This document shows, piece by piece, positions 31,929 through 41,215 of a DNA stretch of 64,000 bases. A model generated the notes under the pieces. The model made no database searches. It saw only the letters and a list, made by a program, of their open reading frames with translations, and was not told the origin of the DNA. Origin of the DNA: Yersinia canariae (GTDB taxonomy: Bacteria > Pseudomonadota > Gammaproteobacteria > Enterobacterales > Enterobacteriaceae); the NCBI RefSeq assembly GCF_009831415.1, contig NZ_CP043727.1, forward strand, positions 4,646,155 through 4,710,154, read 5' to 3'. The position numbers and the translations under genes are program-made. Numbering within the stretch: the first letter of the stretch is position 1; every line of letters begins with the position of its first letter.

Positions 31929-32587
31929 TGATCGAAACCGCAATTACATTGGACCAATTTATCCAAGCGCTACATGACACCTTGGTTATGGTCAGTATTT
32001 CATTGGTGATCGGTTCTCTTATTGGTATTCCTTTGGGGATTTTACTGGTGGTGACCCGGCCGGGTGGGTTAATTAATAATCGTATTTTTTATAATATTCT
32101 TAATCCCGTTATCAATATTATCCGATCACTGCCCTTTATTATTCTAATGGTTGCGATTATCCCGCTTACCCGCCTCATTGTGAATACCACAATAGGAACG
32201 CCGGGGGCGATTGTTCCGCTGATTATTTTTATCGCGCCGTATATTAGCCGCCTGGTAGAAAACTCACTGCTGGATGTAAACCCCGGCATTTTGGAAGCCG
32301 CAAAATCAATGGGCGCAACCCCTTTGCAGGCAATTTGGTATTTTCTGTTACCCGAAGCTTTATCATCGTTAATATTGGCCCTGACCACCGCCACCATTGG
32401 TTTGATTGGTGCAACGGCAATGGCGGGGACAGTTGGCGGGGGCGGGATTGGGGATTTAGCCATCACTTATGGTTATCAGCGTTTTGATACTTTTGTGACA
32501 GTCACCACCGCGATTGTCTTAATTATTACCGTGCAACTTATCCAATCGCTGGGTAATTTATTCGCCAGTAAAATTCGCCGCGAATAA
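31928..32587 (+). CDS. MetI-like ABC transporter permease
   Basis: 219 residues from ATG 31928, which overlaps the ATPase stop as TGATG. Five or so membrane helices are seen, and the EAA loop E-A-A-K-S-M-G-A-T-P near residue 120 contacts the ATPase. It completes a MetQNI-like transporter. E. coli has no transporter at this spot. Confidence 0.9.
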   Translation: MIETAITLDQFIQALHDTLVMVSISLVIGSLIGIPLGILLVVTRPGGLINNRIFYNILNPVINIIRSLPFIILMVAIIPLTRLIVNTTIGTPGAIVPLIIFIAPYISRLVENSLLDVNPGILEAAKSMGATPLQAIWYFLLPEALSSLILALTTATIGLIGATAMAGTVGGGGIGDLAITYGYQRFDTFVTVTTAIVLIITVQLIQSLGNLFASKIRRE

Positions 32588-32591
32588 ATAA

Positions 32592-32618
32592 AACCCCTTT
32601 CGGCTAGCAAAAGGGGTT
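32592..32618 (-). terminator. Hairpin between the ABC operon and the chemoreceptor
   Basis: AACCCCTTT (32592-32600) pairs with AAAGGGGTT (32610-32618) around nine bases. On the minus strand it runs into TTTTATTTATT, so it terminates leftward transcription best, though it may serve both sides. Confidence 0.75.
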
Positions 32619-32640
32619 CAGACGGCGAACAAGTTCAAAT

Positions 32641-32712
32641 GAAGGGGAAACGTGCCGTTGAGGTCGTAGTGGCGTAAGCCACCGAAGCGCCCCTAGGGCC
32701 GGTCACCCCTTC
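32641..32712. other. Structured non-coding segment after the chemoreceptor gene
   Basis: GAAGGGG (32641-32647) and CCCCTTC (32706-32712) enclose a small hairpin GTGGC-GTAA-GCCAC (32669-32682) with a GNRA-type loop, and a palindrome CCCTAGGG (32691-32698). No reading frame is convincing. It could be part of the chemoreceptor 3' untranslated RNA, a small RNA or a dispersed repeat. Confidence 0.4.
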
Positions 32713-32750
32713 ACTCACTCACTCGTTTTTCAAAAAGTCACAGTCGTGAA

Positions 32751-34655
32751 TTAAACCTTAAAGCCGCTAATCACACTTTCTAACTGCAAAGTTTGATCCT
32801 GCATAGCCTGAGCCGCTGCCGCCACTTGTTCCACCAGCGCCGCATTTTGCTGCGTTGAGTTATCTAACTGATTAATAGCCAGATTAACCTGCTCGATACC
32901 CAGACTTTGCTCTTGGCTGGATGACATAATTTCATTCATTAGCGCCGCCACATTGGAAACCCCACTCATCAGGTCATCCATCGTCGTGCCCGCATCCGCC
33001 ACCAAACTCGTCCCAATAGCTATATCGGACACCGAGTCTTCAATCAGCTTTTTAATTTCACGGGCAGATGTCGCGGAGCGCTGCGCCAAATTACGTACTT
33101 CAGAGGCCACTACTGCAAAGCCACGACCTTGCTCACCGGCTCTTGCTGCTTCAACCGCGGCATTCAGTGCCAGAATATTGGTTTGGAAAGCAATGCTGTC
33201 AATCACACTGATAATATCGACGATTTTCTTCGATGAATGGTTAATTGACCCCATGGTATCCACCACTTTCTTCACCACTGTGCTGCCTTTTACTGCCACG
33301 CTCGATGCATCCATCGCCAGTTGGTTGGCATGGCTGGCATTATCAGCATTTTGTTTCACGGTACTGGTTAATTCATCCATTGAAGCCGCAGTCTCTTCAA
33401 TGGAACTGGCTTGATCTTCAGTCCGCGCAGATAAATCCAGATTACCACTGGCAATTTGCCGCGATGCCGATGCAATAGCCAAGCTGCTTTCCCCGACCTG
33501 CCGCATCATTTGCTGCAAATAGTCGATAAAATCATTGAAACTCTGGTTAATAGCATTGAACTCCGGGCTACTACTTTGTGGTAAGCGCTGAGTTAAGTCA
33601 GCCCCTCCCGCAGACAGTGCGGTGATATTCTCCTTCAGAGCCGCCAGCCGTTTCATAAAGACGCGAATAGAGAACACCAGGAACAATAGCAATAACAGCA
33701 TAATTGGGATTTGTACTAACCCCAAGTGCAGCAAGATACTGTGGCTTTGTTTGACCAATAAGCTGGTTGGCAGGTCAGTGACCAAATACCACGGGCTATT
33801 GGCGATTGGGCGGATAAACAGGGTGTGGGAAGTGCCGTCGACGTCAAATTCACTTTCCAGTGATTTCTGGTCTTTCATCTGCGCCAATATCCGCTGTGTT
33901 TCTGCGGCCATCGGGGAACTGCTAGCAAAATCGGACAGATTTTTTAATTCTGCTTTGCCATCAGCTAAAGCACTGCTGCCTACAATTTTGCCATCGGCTT
34001 CCACAATCAGGATGGTGCCATTCACCTTCTGTTCCATCTCTTTAACCAAGCGGTTAAAGAAACCTAAAGTGACATCAATAGTAGAGACGCCATAAGCTTC
34101 GTCGCCTTTATAGATTGCCATCGCGCAGTTGGTTCTCGGTTGCGGGCTGGCATCATCTTGATAGGCTTTAGCCCAGGCACAGAAGCCTTTTGGTGCATTT
34201 AAGCCATCTTTGTACCACGGCTGTTCAAAATAATTTTGCGACTCTGGCGAATTCCAATGGGTATTAACGGTTAACTTATTTTCCCCATTACGGGCGAAGA
34301 AAGTGCTGAATTTAATCACACCTTGCTCGCGTTTATTGGGTAATGGCCAAATCCCACCACCAAAAACGTTACTGTCACCATATTGATCCACCAAACCCGG
34401 CAATAATAAGTCGATGGTATTGCTGTCCATTATGGCTACAGCTTGCGTAATACTGCGGGCTTGTGCTTCCACTTTATTCATTTGCGCCGTTATTGCCGTT
34501 GCGATTTGATCAACGCTATTGCTAACAATGGTGCTTTCAGATTTTTTGAGTTGTGGTGTCACAAAAAGCTGAATAACCACCACGGTGATTATCAGCAAGA
34601 AAATGAAAAACGCACTAACGAGTAAGGTAAATCGGGCTTGAGTGGTTTTTAGCAT
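32751..34655 (-). CDS. Methyl-accepting chemotaxis protein
   Basis: 634 residues from ATG 34655 (M-L-K-T-T-Q-A-R-F); a longer frame exists but its extra 49 residues look untranslated. A first membrane helix lies at about 8-30, a periplasmic dCache-like sensing domain at about 35-300, a second helix near 305-330, then HAMP and a long coiled signalling domain. The hairpin tip shows [21 protein letters not shown], the CheA/CheW contact. The C-terminus ends V-I-S-G-F-K-V, without the NWETF tail that tethers CheR in Tar/Tsr. The ligand is unknown. Confidence 0.92.
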   Translation of the reverse strand: MLKTTQARFTLLVSAFFIFLLIITVVVIQLFVTPQLKKSESTIVSNSVDQIATAITAQMNKVEAQARSITQAVAIMDSNTIDLLLPGLVDQYGDSNVFGGGIWPLPNKREQGVIKFSTFFARNGENKLTVNTHWNSPESQNYFEQPWYKDGLNAPKGFCAWAKAYQDDASPQPRTNCAMAIYKGDEAYGVSTIDVTLGFFNRLVKEMEQKVNGTILIVEADGKIVGSSALADGKAELKNLSDFASSSPMAAETQRILAQMKDQKSLESEFDVDGTSHTLFIRPIANSPWYLVTDLPTSLLVKQSHSILLHLGLVQIPIMLLLLLFLVFSIRVFMKRLAALKENITALSAGGADLTQRLPQSSSPEFNAINQSFNDFIDYLQQMMRQVGESSLAIASASRQIASGNLDLSARTEDQASSIEETAASMDELTSTVKQNADNASHANQLAMDASSVAVKGSTVVKKVVDTMGSINHSSKKIVDIISVIDSIAFQTNILALNAAVEAARAGEQGRGFAVVASEVRNLAQRSATSAREIKKLIEDSVSDIAIGTSLVADAGTTMDDLMSGVSNVAALMNEIMSSSQEQSLGIEQVNLAINQLDNSTQQNAALVEQVAAAAQAMQDQTLQLESVISGFKV

Positions 34656-34895
34656 TATCGTGTCGCTCAATGTAAGAGAGCTGGATAGCTCCAGATCTAT
34701 TAACGGCAAGAAACGCAAAGACTTGATAACGGCAAGAAACGATTTTTCCTTTTTTTTCCGGCGATCACAATTTCGATGTAACAAATCCACGGATGACACC
34801 AATTTACGTTAAATTTTAAGGAGTAGCACGTCTCTCAAGTTTGGCCTACTCTGGGAATGGAACAGCATTATTTATTCACTTACCGGGAGCATGCC

Positions 34896-35468
34896 ATGTC
34901 ACAACAACCCCTTAAAATTGTTACCCTATTGGGTAGCTTGCGTAGTGGTTCCTACAATGCCATGGTGGCGCGCGCGCTGCCTAACTTAGCACCAGCCGGC
35001 GTCACCATCGAAGCACTGCCTTCTATTCGCGACATTCCACTTTATGATGCTGATATACAGCAGGAAGATGGTTTTCCATCGACAATAGAGGCTATTGCTG
35101 AGCAGATTCGCCAGGCTGATGGGGTCATTATCGTGACACCGGAATATAACTATTCCGTCCCCGGCGGATTGAAGAATGCCATTGATTGGTTATCGCGTTT
35201 ACCTAATCAGCCGCTCGCCAATAAACCCGTGGCGATTCAGACCAGTTCTATGGGGCCAATCGGGGGCGCGCGTTGCCAGTATCATCTGCGCCAAATTTTG
35301 GTTTTCCTTGAAGCTATGGTGATGAATAAACCCGAATTTATGGGTGGCGTGATTCAAAGCAAAGTCGATGAACAAACGAAAGAGCTAACAGATCAAGGAA
35401 CTCTGGATTTTTTGGCCAAACAGCTGGCGGCTTTTGCCACTTATATTGATCGTGTCCGGGTAAAATAA
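34896..35468 (+). CDS. chrR: NADPH-dependent FMN reductase (ChrR/YieF)
   Basis: 190 residues from ATG 34896 (GGGAG seven bases upstream); E. coli YieF/ChrR has 188 and is alike throughout. The flavodoxin-like fold has the FMN loop G-S-L-R-S-G-S-Y-N at 13-21 and T-P-E-Y-N-Y-S-V-P-G-G-L-K-N near 82. The family reduces quinones, chromate and azo dyes in the cytoplasm. In E. coli it stands beside adeP (yieG) and yieH; here a two-component system and an HbpS-like gene lie between. Confidence 0.93.
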   Translation: MSQQPLKIVTLLGSLRSGSYNAMVARALPNLAPAGVTIEALPSIRDIPLYDADIQQEDGFPSTIEAIAEQIRQADGVIIVTPEYNYSVPGGLKNAIDWLSRLPNQPLANKPVAIQTSSMGPIGGARCQYHLRQILVFLEAMVMNKPEFMGGVIQSKVDEQTKELTDQGTLDFLAKQLAAFATYIDRVRVK

Positions 35469-35573
35469 GCCCCGTTGTTGCAAAACCTCCATGGCCAGCG
35501 GTATTGGGGATTTCCTCCCAATCCCTAGCCATGTTATCAATAGCTACCTTATCTTTGCGGATACTCTCAACCC

Positions 35574-36923
35574 ATGGCCGTTAAAATCACTGTCTGGTTT
35601 ATCCTGACCCTGATATCCACTTTTTGGCTGGGTTGGTATGGGCTGAACACGCAACAAGCTGAGCGAGAGGCCGATTTTCGCACTATTCACCGCGAGCTGA
35701 GCCAACAACTGGCCCAGCAGCAAGCAATTTTATTTTTGGCTTTAGAGCCGAGCCAATTAGTGCAATTACAGCGCCACTTTCCGCAGCTAGTGGCAATAAA
35801 CCAAATACCGGCAGATCCCTCCAAACCTGGCCAGCTCACCTTGCACATTCAGGAGGGTGATTACCGTTTAGCGAACTCATATAGCGGCAGTGGTTTGCAG
35901 GTTAATGCCCAAAAGCTGTTGCAAATCGTCGGCTTACCGCCCCATTTTGACAGTTTGATATTACGCCATCAGCAACAACAGCTGGCGATTTTGGGCCATT
36001 CAGACCCCGAAAGTTTCTGGCAGTGGCAAAAACCGGTGGGAGAAGGGGCGCAATCTTTTACTTTAATGGGCTATGCCACCCCAGTTTGGCGTGATTTACC
36101 GTGGCTTACCGCCCTGCTGCTGTCATTGATATCTGCCGCCGCCTTATACAGTTGGCACCGCTGGCAACAATTGGCACAGCACCGTTTACATGCCGAACAG
36201 CGCGCTAAATTTGCCGATCAAGCCAGACTCAATGCCATGGGGGAGATTGCAACCGGCATCGCCCATGAATTAAATCAGCCGCTTACCGCTACATTGACCT
36301 ATAACCAGACTGCATTACGGCTGCTGCCGCCACAGGATGAAAAAGTCGCCCCGTTGCTGGTGGCTTCTGTCGAGCAAATTAAACGAATTGCTGCATTATT
36401 GGATCGCCTGCGCACCTTACTCAGCCGTGGGCAAATAAATTTACAACCGGTCGTCGTCGCTGATATCTGGCAGCGAGTGAGTGTGTTATTGCGCCAAGAA
36501 ATAACCGCAGCGAATGTCAAAATCCTAAACACTATTCCGGCAAATTTGCCCACACTCCAGAGTGACCCCTTATGGCTGGAGCAGGTTTTTCATAACTTAC
36601 TCAGTAATGCGATTCACGCTATCCAACAAACGGCCAATCCGACCATCACTTTCACAGTGAATATTAATGCTAAACAATGGGTTATTCAGATTGAAGATAA
36701 TGGACCGGGGCTTAGTCAGCAGCAGTTAGATAACCTCTTCACCCCCTTTTATACCACCCGAGAGAGTGGGCTGGGGTTAGGGCTAACCTTGTGTGAAACA
36801 TTGGTACAGCGTATGGGCGGCGAGATAAAAGCAAGAAACAGTGAACATGGTGGGGCCTGCTTTACTCTTATTTTTCCTCTAATTGCCGGGAATACACATG
36901 ACAAAACACATTTATCTGATTGA
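35574..36923 (+). CDS. Membrane sensor histidine kinase
   Basis: 449 residues. A membrane helix at about 5-22 and a second at about 175-195 frame a periplasmic domain of about 150 residues that is rich in Gln and has no family I recognise. The phospho-acceptor is His231 in G-I-A-H-E-L-N-Q-P-L. The ATP lid and N, G1 and G2 boxes follow (N-L-L-S-N-A-I, E-D-N-G-P-G, G-L-G-L-G-L-T). It overlaps the response-regulator gene by 26 bases, so the two are coupled. The secreted HbpS-like protein downstream may feed the periplasmic domain; this is inference. Confidence 0.9.
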   Translation: MAVKITVWFILTLISTFWLGWYGLNTQQAEREADFRTIHRELSQQLAQQQAILFLALEPSQLVQLQRHFPQLVAINQIPADPSKPGQLTLHIQEGDYRLANSYSGSGLQVNAQKLLQIVGLPPHFDSLILRHQQQQLAILGHSDPESFWQWQKPVGEGAQSFTLMGYATPVWRDLPWLTALLLSLISAAALYSWHRWQQLAQHRLHAEQRAKFADQARLNAMGEIATGIAHELNQPLTATLTYNQTALRLLPPQDEKVAPLLVASVEQIKRIAALLDRLRTLLSRGQINLQPVVVADIWQRVSVLLRQEITAANVKILNTIPANLPTLQSDPLWLEQVFHNLLSNAIHAIQQTANPTITFTVNINAKQWVIQIEDNGPGLSQQQLDNLFTPFYTTRESGLGLGLTLCETLVQRMGGEIKARNSEHGGACFTLIFPLIAGNTHDKTHLSD

Positions 36924-37509
36924 TGACGATGAGGGTGTTCGCGCGGCATTGAGCGCATTACTCACGACCATGGGCTGGGAAGTTAAAGCATTCAGTAACG
37001 GCCAGACATTCCTCGATACCTTTACGGTTAGCCAGCCAAGTTGTGTGCTACTGGATATTCGCATGCCAGGTAAAAGTGGGATGACGATATTAGAAACCAT
37101 TCAAGAGCGTAATGACTCCCTCCCGGTCATCATTATGACAGGGCATGGTAATGTTGAATTATGCCGCCGTGCTTTTAAAGGCGGCGCACTGGAATTTTTA
37201 ACTAAACCAATCGATGCAGATGTATTGATTGAAACCATCAGTATGGCGCTGGAGCAGCATGAACAGGCAATGGAAGCCCATAAACAGCAAGCAAGCTATC
37301 AACAATTACTCAAGCAACTCTCTGCCCGTGAACGGGAAGTGGCCACTCTGATTATTCAAGGGGAAACCAGCAAACAGATCGCCCATATCTTGTCGATTTC
37401 TCCGCGCACTGTCGAAGCCCACCGCGCGAATATCTTCGCCAAGTTAGAGGTCAACTCGCTGGCATCACTTATTCATCATTATGCACAGTTAATCGGCAAT
37501 AACTCTTAA
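36898..37509 (+). CDS. FixJ/NarL-type response regulator
   Basis: 203 residues from ATG 36898. The receiver has the acidic pocket D-D-D at about 9-11, phospho-acceptor Asp53 (V-L-L-D-I-R-M-P-G), and Lys near 103 in F-L-T-K-P-I. The C-terminal LuxR-type helix-turn-helix (about 140-195) has L-S-A-R-E-R-E-V and S-P-R-T-V-E-A-H-R. It pairs with the kinase gene that overlaps it and probably controls the gene downstream. Targets elsewhere cannot be told. Confidence 0.92.
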   Translation: MTKHIYLIDDDEGVRAALSALLTTMGWEVKAFSNGQTFLDTFTVSQPSCVLLDIRMPGKSGMTILETIQERNDSLPVIIMTGHGNVELCRRAFKGGALEFLTKPIDADVLIETISMALEQHEQAMEAHKQQASYQQLLKQLSAREREVATLIIQGETSKQIAHILSISPRTVEAHRANIFAKLEVNSLASLIHHYAQLIGNNS

Positions 37510-37624
37510 TAATAGGTAGAAGTACGGAGTAAAACGGGTAGTTAGCCGAATGTTTTTTAACCACTTTTCGCCGTAGCATAGCGTTACTGTGATGAATTCA
37601 CGTCGCTAACAATAAGGATTTTAT

Positions 37625-38116
37625 ATGATCAAGCCTATTGCCCTGACCTCCGCCTTATTCATCGGCCTGATAACTCAAGCCTCTGCTGCAGGTCTGAATA
37701 CTGAGCGCAATATCTCACAGGCTCTGGCTACCGATTTAGCCAGCCGCACCCTCGCCACTTGCCAGGCTGATGGTTATAACGTCTCGGTCACCGTCGTGGA
37801 TCGCGCGGGCATTATAAAAACTGTGCTGCGTGGGGATAATGCCGGGCCACACACCATAAAAGCCAGTGAGCAAAAAGCCTTTACTGCACTGTCGACCAAA
37901 ACCCCAAGTGGGCAAGTCATGGAAAACAGTCAAAAAACACCAGCGGCCAATAACTTGAAAGATATTCCTGGGTTCTTGCTGTTAGGTGGCGGAGTGCCTG
38001 TTAAAGCAGGAGATGAAGTGGTTGGTGCGGTCGGTGTTGCCGGTGCGCCGGGTGGGCATCTGGATGCACAATGTGCCACAAAAGCACTGGAGCAAATCAG
38101 CGCTCAGTTGAAGTAA
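37625..38116 (+). CDS. Secreted GlcG/HbpS-like heme-binding-type protein
   Basis: 163 residues with a clear signal peptide (about 21 residues, ending A-S-A). The mature part is one GlcG/HbpS domain: S-V-T-V-V-D-R-A-G near 58, S-E-Q-K-A-F-T-A near 83 and G-G-G-V-P-V-K near 121. In Streptomyces, secreted HbpS binds heme and modulates the SenS-SenR two-component system; here a kinase and regulator lie directly upstream, 115 bases away. That parallel suggests an accessory sensor. AAGGA precedes the ATG. A strong hairpin follows. Confidence 0.85.
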   Translation: MIKPIALTSALFIGLITQASAAGLNTERNISQALATDLASRTLATCQADGYNVSVTVVDRAGIIKTVLRGDNAGPHTIKASEQKAFTALSTKTPSGQVMENSQKTPAANNLKDIPGFLLLGGGVPVKAGDEVVGAVGVAGAPGGHLDAQCATKALEQISAQLK

Positions 38117-38132
38117 TACGATCATAAAGACT

Positions 38133-38166
38133 ACGCCCCCACCCTCGGTGTCGAATATGGGGGCGT
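38133..38166. terminator. Terminator between the HbpS-like gene and adeP
   Basis: ACGCCCCCA (38133-38141) pairs with TGGGGGCGT (38158-38166). It separates convergent genes; T-runs are weak on both sides. Confidence 0.65.
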
Positions 38167-38195
38167 GTTCAATATCAGTTACCAATCATAAATTA

Positions 38196-39524
38196 TCAGT
38201 GATCAACAAACGCAATTTTCAGCACAAACAGTAGCGCCACCACCACCACACATGGGCTGATTTCACGCCAGCGACCGGTACCCAATTTCATCAGGCAATA
38301 AGAGATAAAGCCCAGCGCAATCCCTTCCGTAATGGAGAAGCTGAACGGCATCATCACCGCAGTGACAAATGCGGGAACTGCTTCGGTCAAATCATCCCAT
38401 TTCACACGGGACAGGCTGGATGTCATCAGCACACCGACATAAATCAACGCACCGGCAGCGGCATAGGCAGGCACCATTCCCGCCAGCGGAGACACAAACA
38501 TCACCAACAGGAACAAAATCCCAACCACAACAGCGGTTAAACCGGTACGGCCCCCGACAGAAACACCGGAAGAGCTTTCGATATAAGCCGTCACTGACGA
38601 CGTACCAATAAAGGCACCCGCCACTGAACTGATGCTGTCAACGTATAGCGCTTGTTTCATACGCGGGAATTTCCCTTTATGGTCGGTTAAACCCGCTTTA
38701 TCCGTCACACCAATCAATGTACCGGATGAATCGAACAAGTTAACCAGCATGAAGGAGAAAATAATTCCCGCCATACCAATATTCAGCGCACCGGCTATAT
38801 CAACCTGCCCAACTACTGAGGCCACACTTGGCGGCATGGAGAAAATGCCCGAGTAATGCACATCACCCAGCGCCCAACCAATTAAGGTCGTCACGACAAT
38901 CGATACCAGCACCGCAGCATGAATATTGCGAGATGCCAAAACCGCGATGATAAAGAAGCCCAGCGCCCCCAGCAGCACACTGTGAGAGGTCAGATTACCC
39001 ACGGCAACTAATGTGTCCGGATTTGCGACCACGATGCCGGCATTTTTCAGCCCCATCATAGCAATAAACAGGCCGATACCACTGGTTATCCCGACCCGTA
39101 AGCTCAATGGGATATTGGCAATCATCCAATATCGGATGCGGAAAATGGTGAGCAAAAGGAAACCGATTGCGCCCCAGAAAATAGCACCCATGCCGACTTG
39201 CCATGAAATACCCATCGCACCCACCACCACAAAAGCGAAGAAAGCGTTAAGCCCCATCGCCGGTGCCAGAGCTACCGGTAAGTTTGCCAATAGCCCCATA
39301 AAGATACTGCCGAAGGCAGCAATCAAGCAGGTGGTGACAAATACAGCCTGCACATCCATACCCGCAACCCCTAGAATCTGCGGGTTAACGAACACGATAT
39401 AGACCATGGTCAGGAAAGTGGTGATACCCGCAATCAGCTCAGTACGGGCGGTGGTACCGTGCTGCTTCAGTTTAAAAACACGTTCGAGCAGCCCCTGCTC
39501 AGTATCAAGGTTTGATTTACTCAT
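38196..39524 (-). CDS. adeP: Adenine permease AdeP (NCS2 family)
   Basis: 442 residues (E. coli AdeP/YieG 445), with many membrane helices and the NCS2/AzgA motifs: G-I-T-T-F-L-T-M-V-Y near residue 29 and F-D-S-S-G-T-L-I-G-V near 268. It imports adenine by proton symport at the inner membrane. It lies next to yieH and near yieF as in E. coli. I saw no PurR operator in its 5' flank. Confidence 0.92.
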   Translation of the reverse strand: MSKSNLDTEQGLLERVFKLKQHGTTARTELIAGITTFLTMVYIVFVNPQILGVAGMDVQAVFVTTCLIAAFGSIFMGLLANLPVALAPAMGLNAFFAFVVVGAMGISWQVGMGAIFWGAIGFLLLTIFRIRYWMIANIPLSLRVGITSGIGLFIAMMGLKNAGIVVANPDTLVAVGNLTSHSVLLGALGFFIIAVLASRNIHAAVLVSIVVTTLIGWALGDVHYSGIFSMPPSVASVVGQVDIAGALNIGMAGIIFSFMLVNLFDSSGTLIGVTDKAGLTDHKGKFPRMKQALYVDSISSVAGAFIGTSSVTAYIESSSGVSVGGRTGLTAVVVGILFLLVMFVSPLAGMVPAYAAAGALIYVGVLMTSSLSRVKWDDLTEAVPAFVTAVMMPFSFSITEGIALGFISYCLMKLGTGRWREISPCVVVVALLFVLKIAFVDH

Positions 39525-39793
39525 TCGAGGAGTTCCACAGAAGGGAGTGATAGTTAGGGATATCCTATAACAAAAAAACAGTTGTTTAGAGCGCGATCAC
39601 ACTCTTTTCGGCTATTTTTTATCTGCCGTGTTGCGCAACAGATGGTTTAATATTAACCACCTTCTATTCAACTTATTGAATTTTATTCAGTTGATATGAG
39701 TAATGTTGCTAACAGGGTAATTATGTATCGCATTCTGGGGCAGGATGGTTAAAGTGGAATGAACTTAAAACAGCATAATAAAGGATGGATTGA

Positions 39794-40462
39794 GTGAACC
39801 AGATTGAATGTGTCATGTTCGATTGTGATGGAACCTTGGTCGACAGCGAGGTTTTGTGTTGTCAGGCCTATGTTGTGATGTTTGCCCATTACGATATTCA
39901 CTTGTCACTGGAAGAGGTAATTAAGCGTTTTAAGGGCGTGAAACTCAATGAAATTGTCGCGCTGGTGAGTAAAGAAAACGGCCTGGATGAGCCCATAGAA
40001 AAGCTGGAGAAACTTTACCGCGCCGAGGTTGCCCGCCTATTTGACGCCGAATTACAGCCTATCGCCGGTGCAAAAGCGCTGCTAGAGCAAATCACACTGC
40101 CAGTTTGCGTCGTCTCCAATGGGCCGGTGAGTAAAATGCAGCACTCTCTTGGCCTGACCGGCTTACTGCCCTTCTTTGAAGACAAACTTTATAGCGGCTA
40201 CGACATCCAACGTTGGAAGCCCGATCCTGCACTAATTTACCATGCGGCAGACGAGATGCATGTCGCCGCCGAGCGCTGCATTTTGGTTGAAGACTCCGCA
40301 GCCGGTACCCATGCTGGAATAGCCGCAGGGATACCGGTGTATTACTACTGCGCCGATCCACATAATCAGCCTATCCACCACCCATTAGTCACTATGTTTG
40401 ATGATATGCAGCAACTCCCTGATTTATGGAGAGAAAGAGGCTGGCTGATCACCCGCGATTAA
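39794..40462 (+). CDS. yieH: HAD phosphatase YieH (6-phosphogluconate phosphatase)
   Basis: 222 residues from a GTG start, alike to E. coli YieH. HAD motif I is Asp10-x-Asp12-G-T; motif II V-V-S-N-G near 106; motif III Lys in R-W-K-P-D-P; motif IV V-E-D-S-A-A-G. E. coli YieH removes phosphate from 6-phosphogluconate. Its TAA and the TAA of the convergent permease gene share the palindrome TTAA. Confidence 0.94.
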   Translation: MNQIECVMFDCDGTLVDSEVLCCQAYVVMFAHYDIHLSLEEVIKRFKGVKLNEIVALVSKENGLDEPIEKLEKLYRAEVARLFDAELQPIAGAKALLEQITLPVCVVSNGPVSKMQHSLGLTGLLPFFEDKLYSGYDIQRWKPDPALIYHAADEMHVAAERCILVEDSAAGTHAGIAAGIPVYYYCADPHNQPIHHPLVTMFDDMQQLPDLWRERGWLITRD

Positions 40463-41214
40463 CTTGCTGGCAACGCCGGTTTATTTCGCCACCAGCGCCA
40501 TGACCGTTTAATGGCGCTTTGCTTATTAATAGCATGTTGCGAGCTAAAACGGCGATTAAGTGCATTCGCTAGCAAGTCCAGAGTCAGACATAAAACAAAA
40601 TAGACTAACGCGACAAACAGGAACACTTCCATCGGGTAAACCATGCTGCGGTTGTTAACCTGAGTCGCCAAAAACGTCAGTTCATTCACCCCGACGATAT
40701 AAGCCAACGAGGTATCCTTAATTAAAGAAATCCATTGGTTAATAAAGGATGGCACCATCATACGTAAAGCTTGCGGCAAGACCACAAACCATAAAACCTG
40801 CCAACGATTGAATCCCAGAGATAAACCCGCCTGCCACTGCCCCGCCCCGATGGCCACAATCCCTGCTTTCACCGCATGAGCCAGATAAGCCGATGCAATC
40901 AGGGCCAGTGCGCACACCACAGTGGTGATTTCCGGTATATCCACACCAAATACAATTGGCAGTAGAAAATACGTCCAGAAAATCAACATAATCACCGGAA
41001 TAGCGCGGAAAAAACCTAAAAAAGCGGCTAAAACTCCGGCCCAAACACCACGGGACATCGCCAGCACCACACCCAATACCGTGCCTAAAATAGCCGAGGC
41101 GACCCCGGCTAACAGGCTTATCAGCAAGGTTAATGCGGCTCCACCTAATGGGCCATCAGGAAAAGTGCCCCACAGTAAATAAGTCCAGTTATCGGCAATA
41201 ATTGTAAAATCCAT
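40459..41214 (-). CDS. Amino-acid ABC transporter permease, HisM type
   Basis: 251 residues from ATG 41214, which lies one base after the stop of the upstream permease; AAGGGG is nearby. It has about five or six membrane helices and the EAA-type loop Q-A-L-R-M-M-V-P-S near residue 175. It should pair with the second permease to form the channel. A longer frame back to 41268 overlaps the upstream gene and is not favoured. Confidence 0.88.
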   Translation of the reverse strand: MDFTIIADNWTYLLWGTFPDGPLGGAALTLLISLLAGVASAILGTVLGVVLAMSRGVWAGVLAAFLGFFRAIPVIMLIFWTYFLLPIVFGVDIPEITTVVCALALIASAYLAHAVKAGIVAIGAGQWQAGLSLGFNRWQVLWFVVLPQALRMMVPSFINQWISLIKDTSLAYIVGVNELTFLATQVNNRSMVYPMEVFLFVALVYFVLCLTLDLLANALNRRFSSQHAINKQSAIKRSWRWWRNKPALPAS

Positions 41215-41215
41215 C

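Noticed and set aside
32711..32724. TCAC tandem repeats as part of a CRISPR or microsatellite
   Set aside because: Only about three short units with no spacers.
39525..39793. A PurR operator upstream of adeP
   Set aside because: No ACGCAAACGTTTGCGT-like palindrome was visible.
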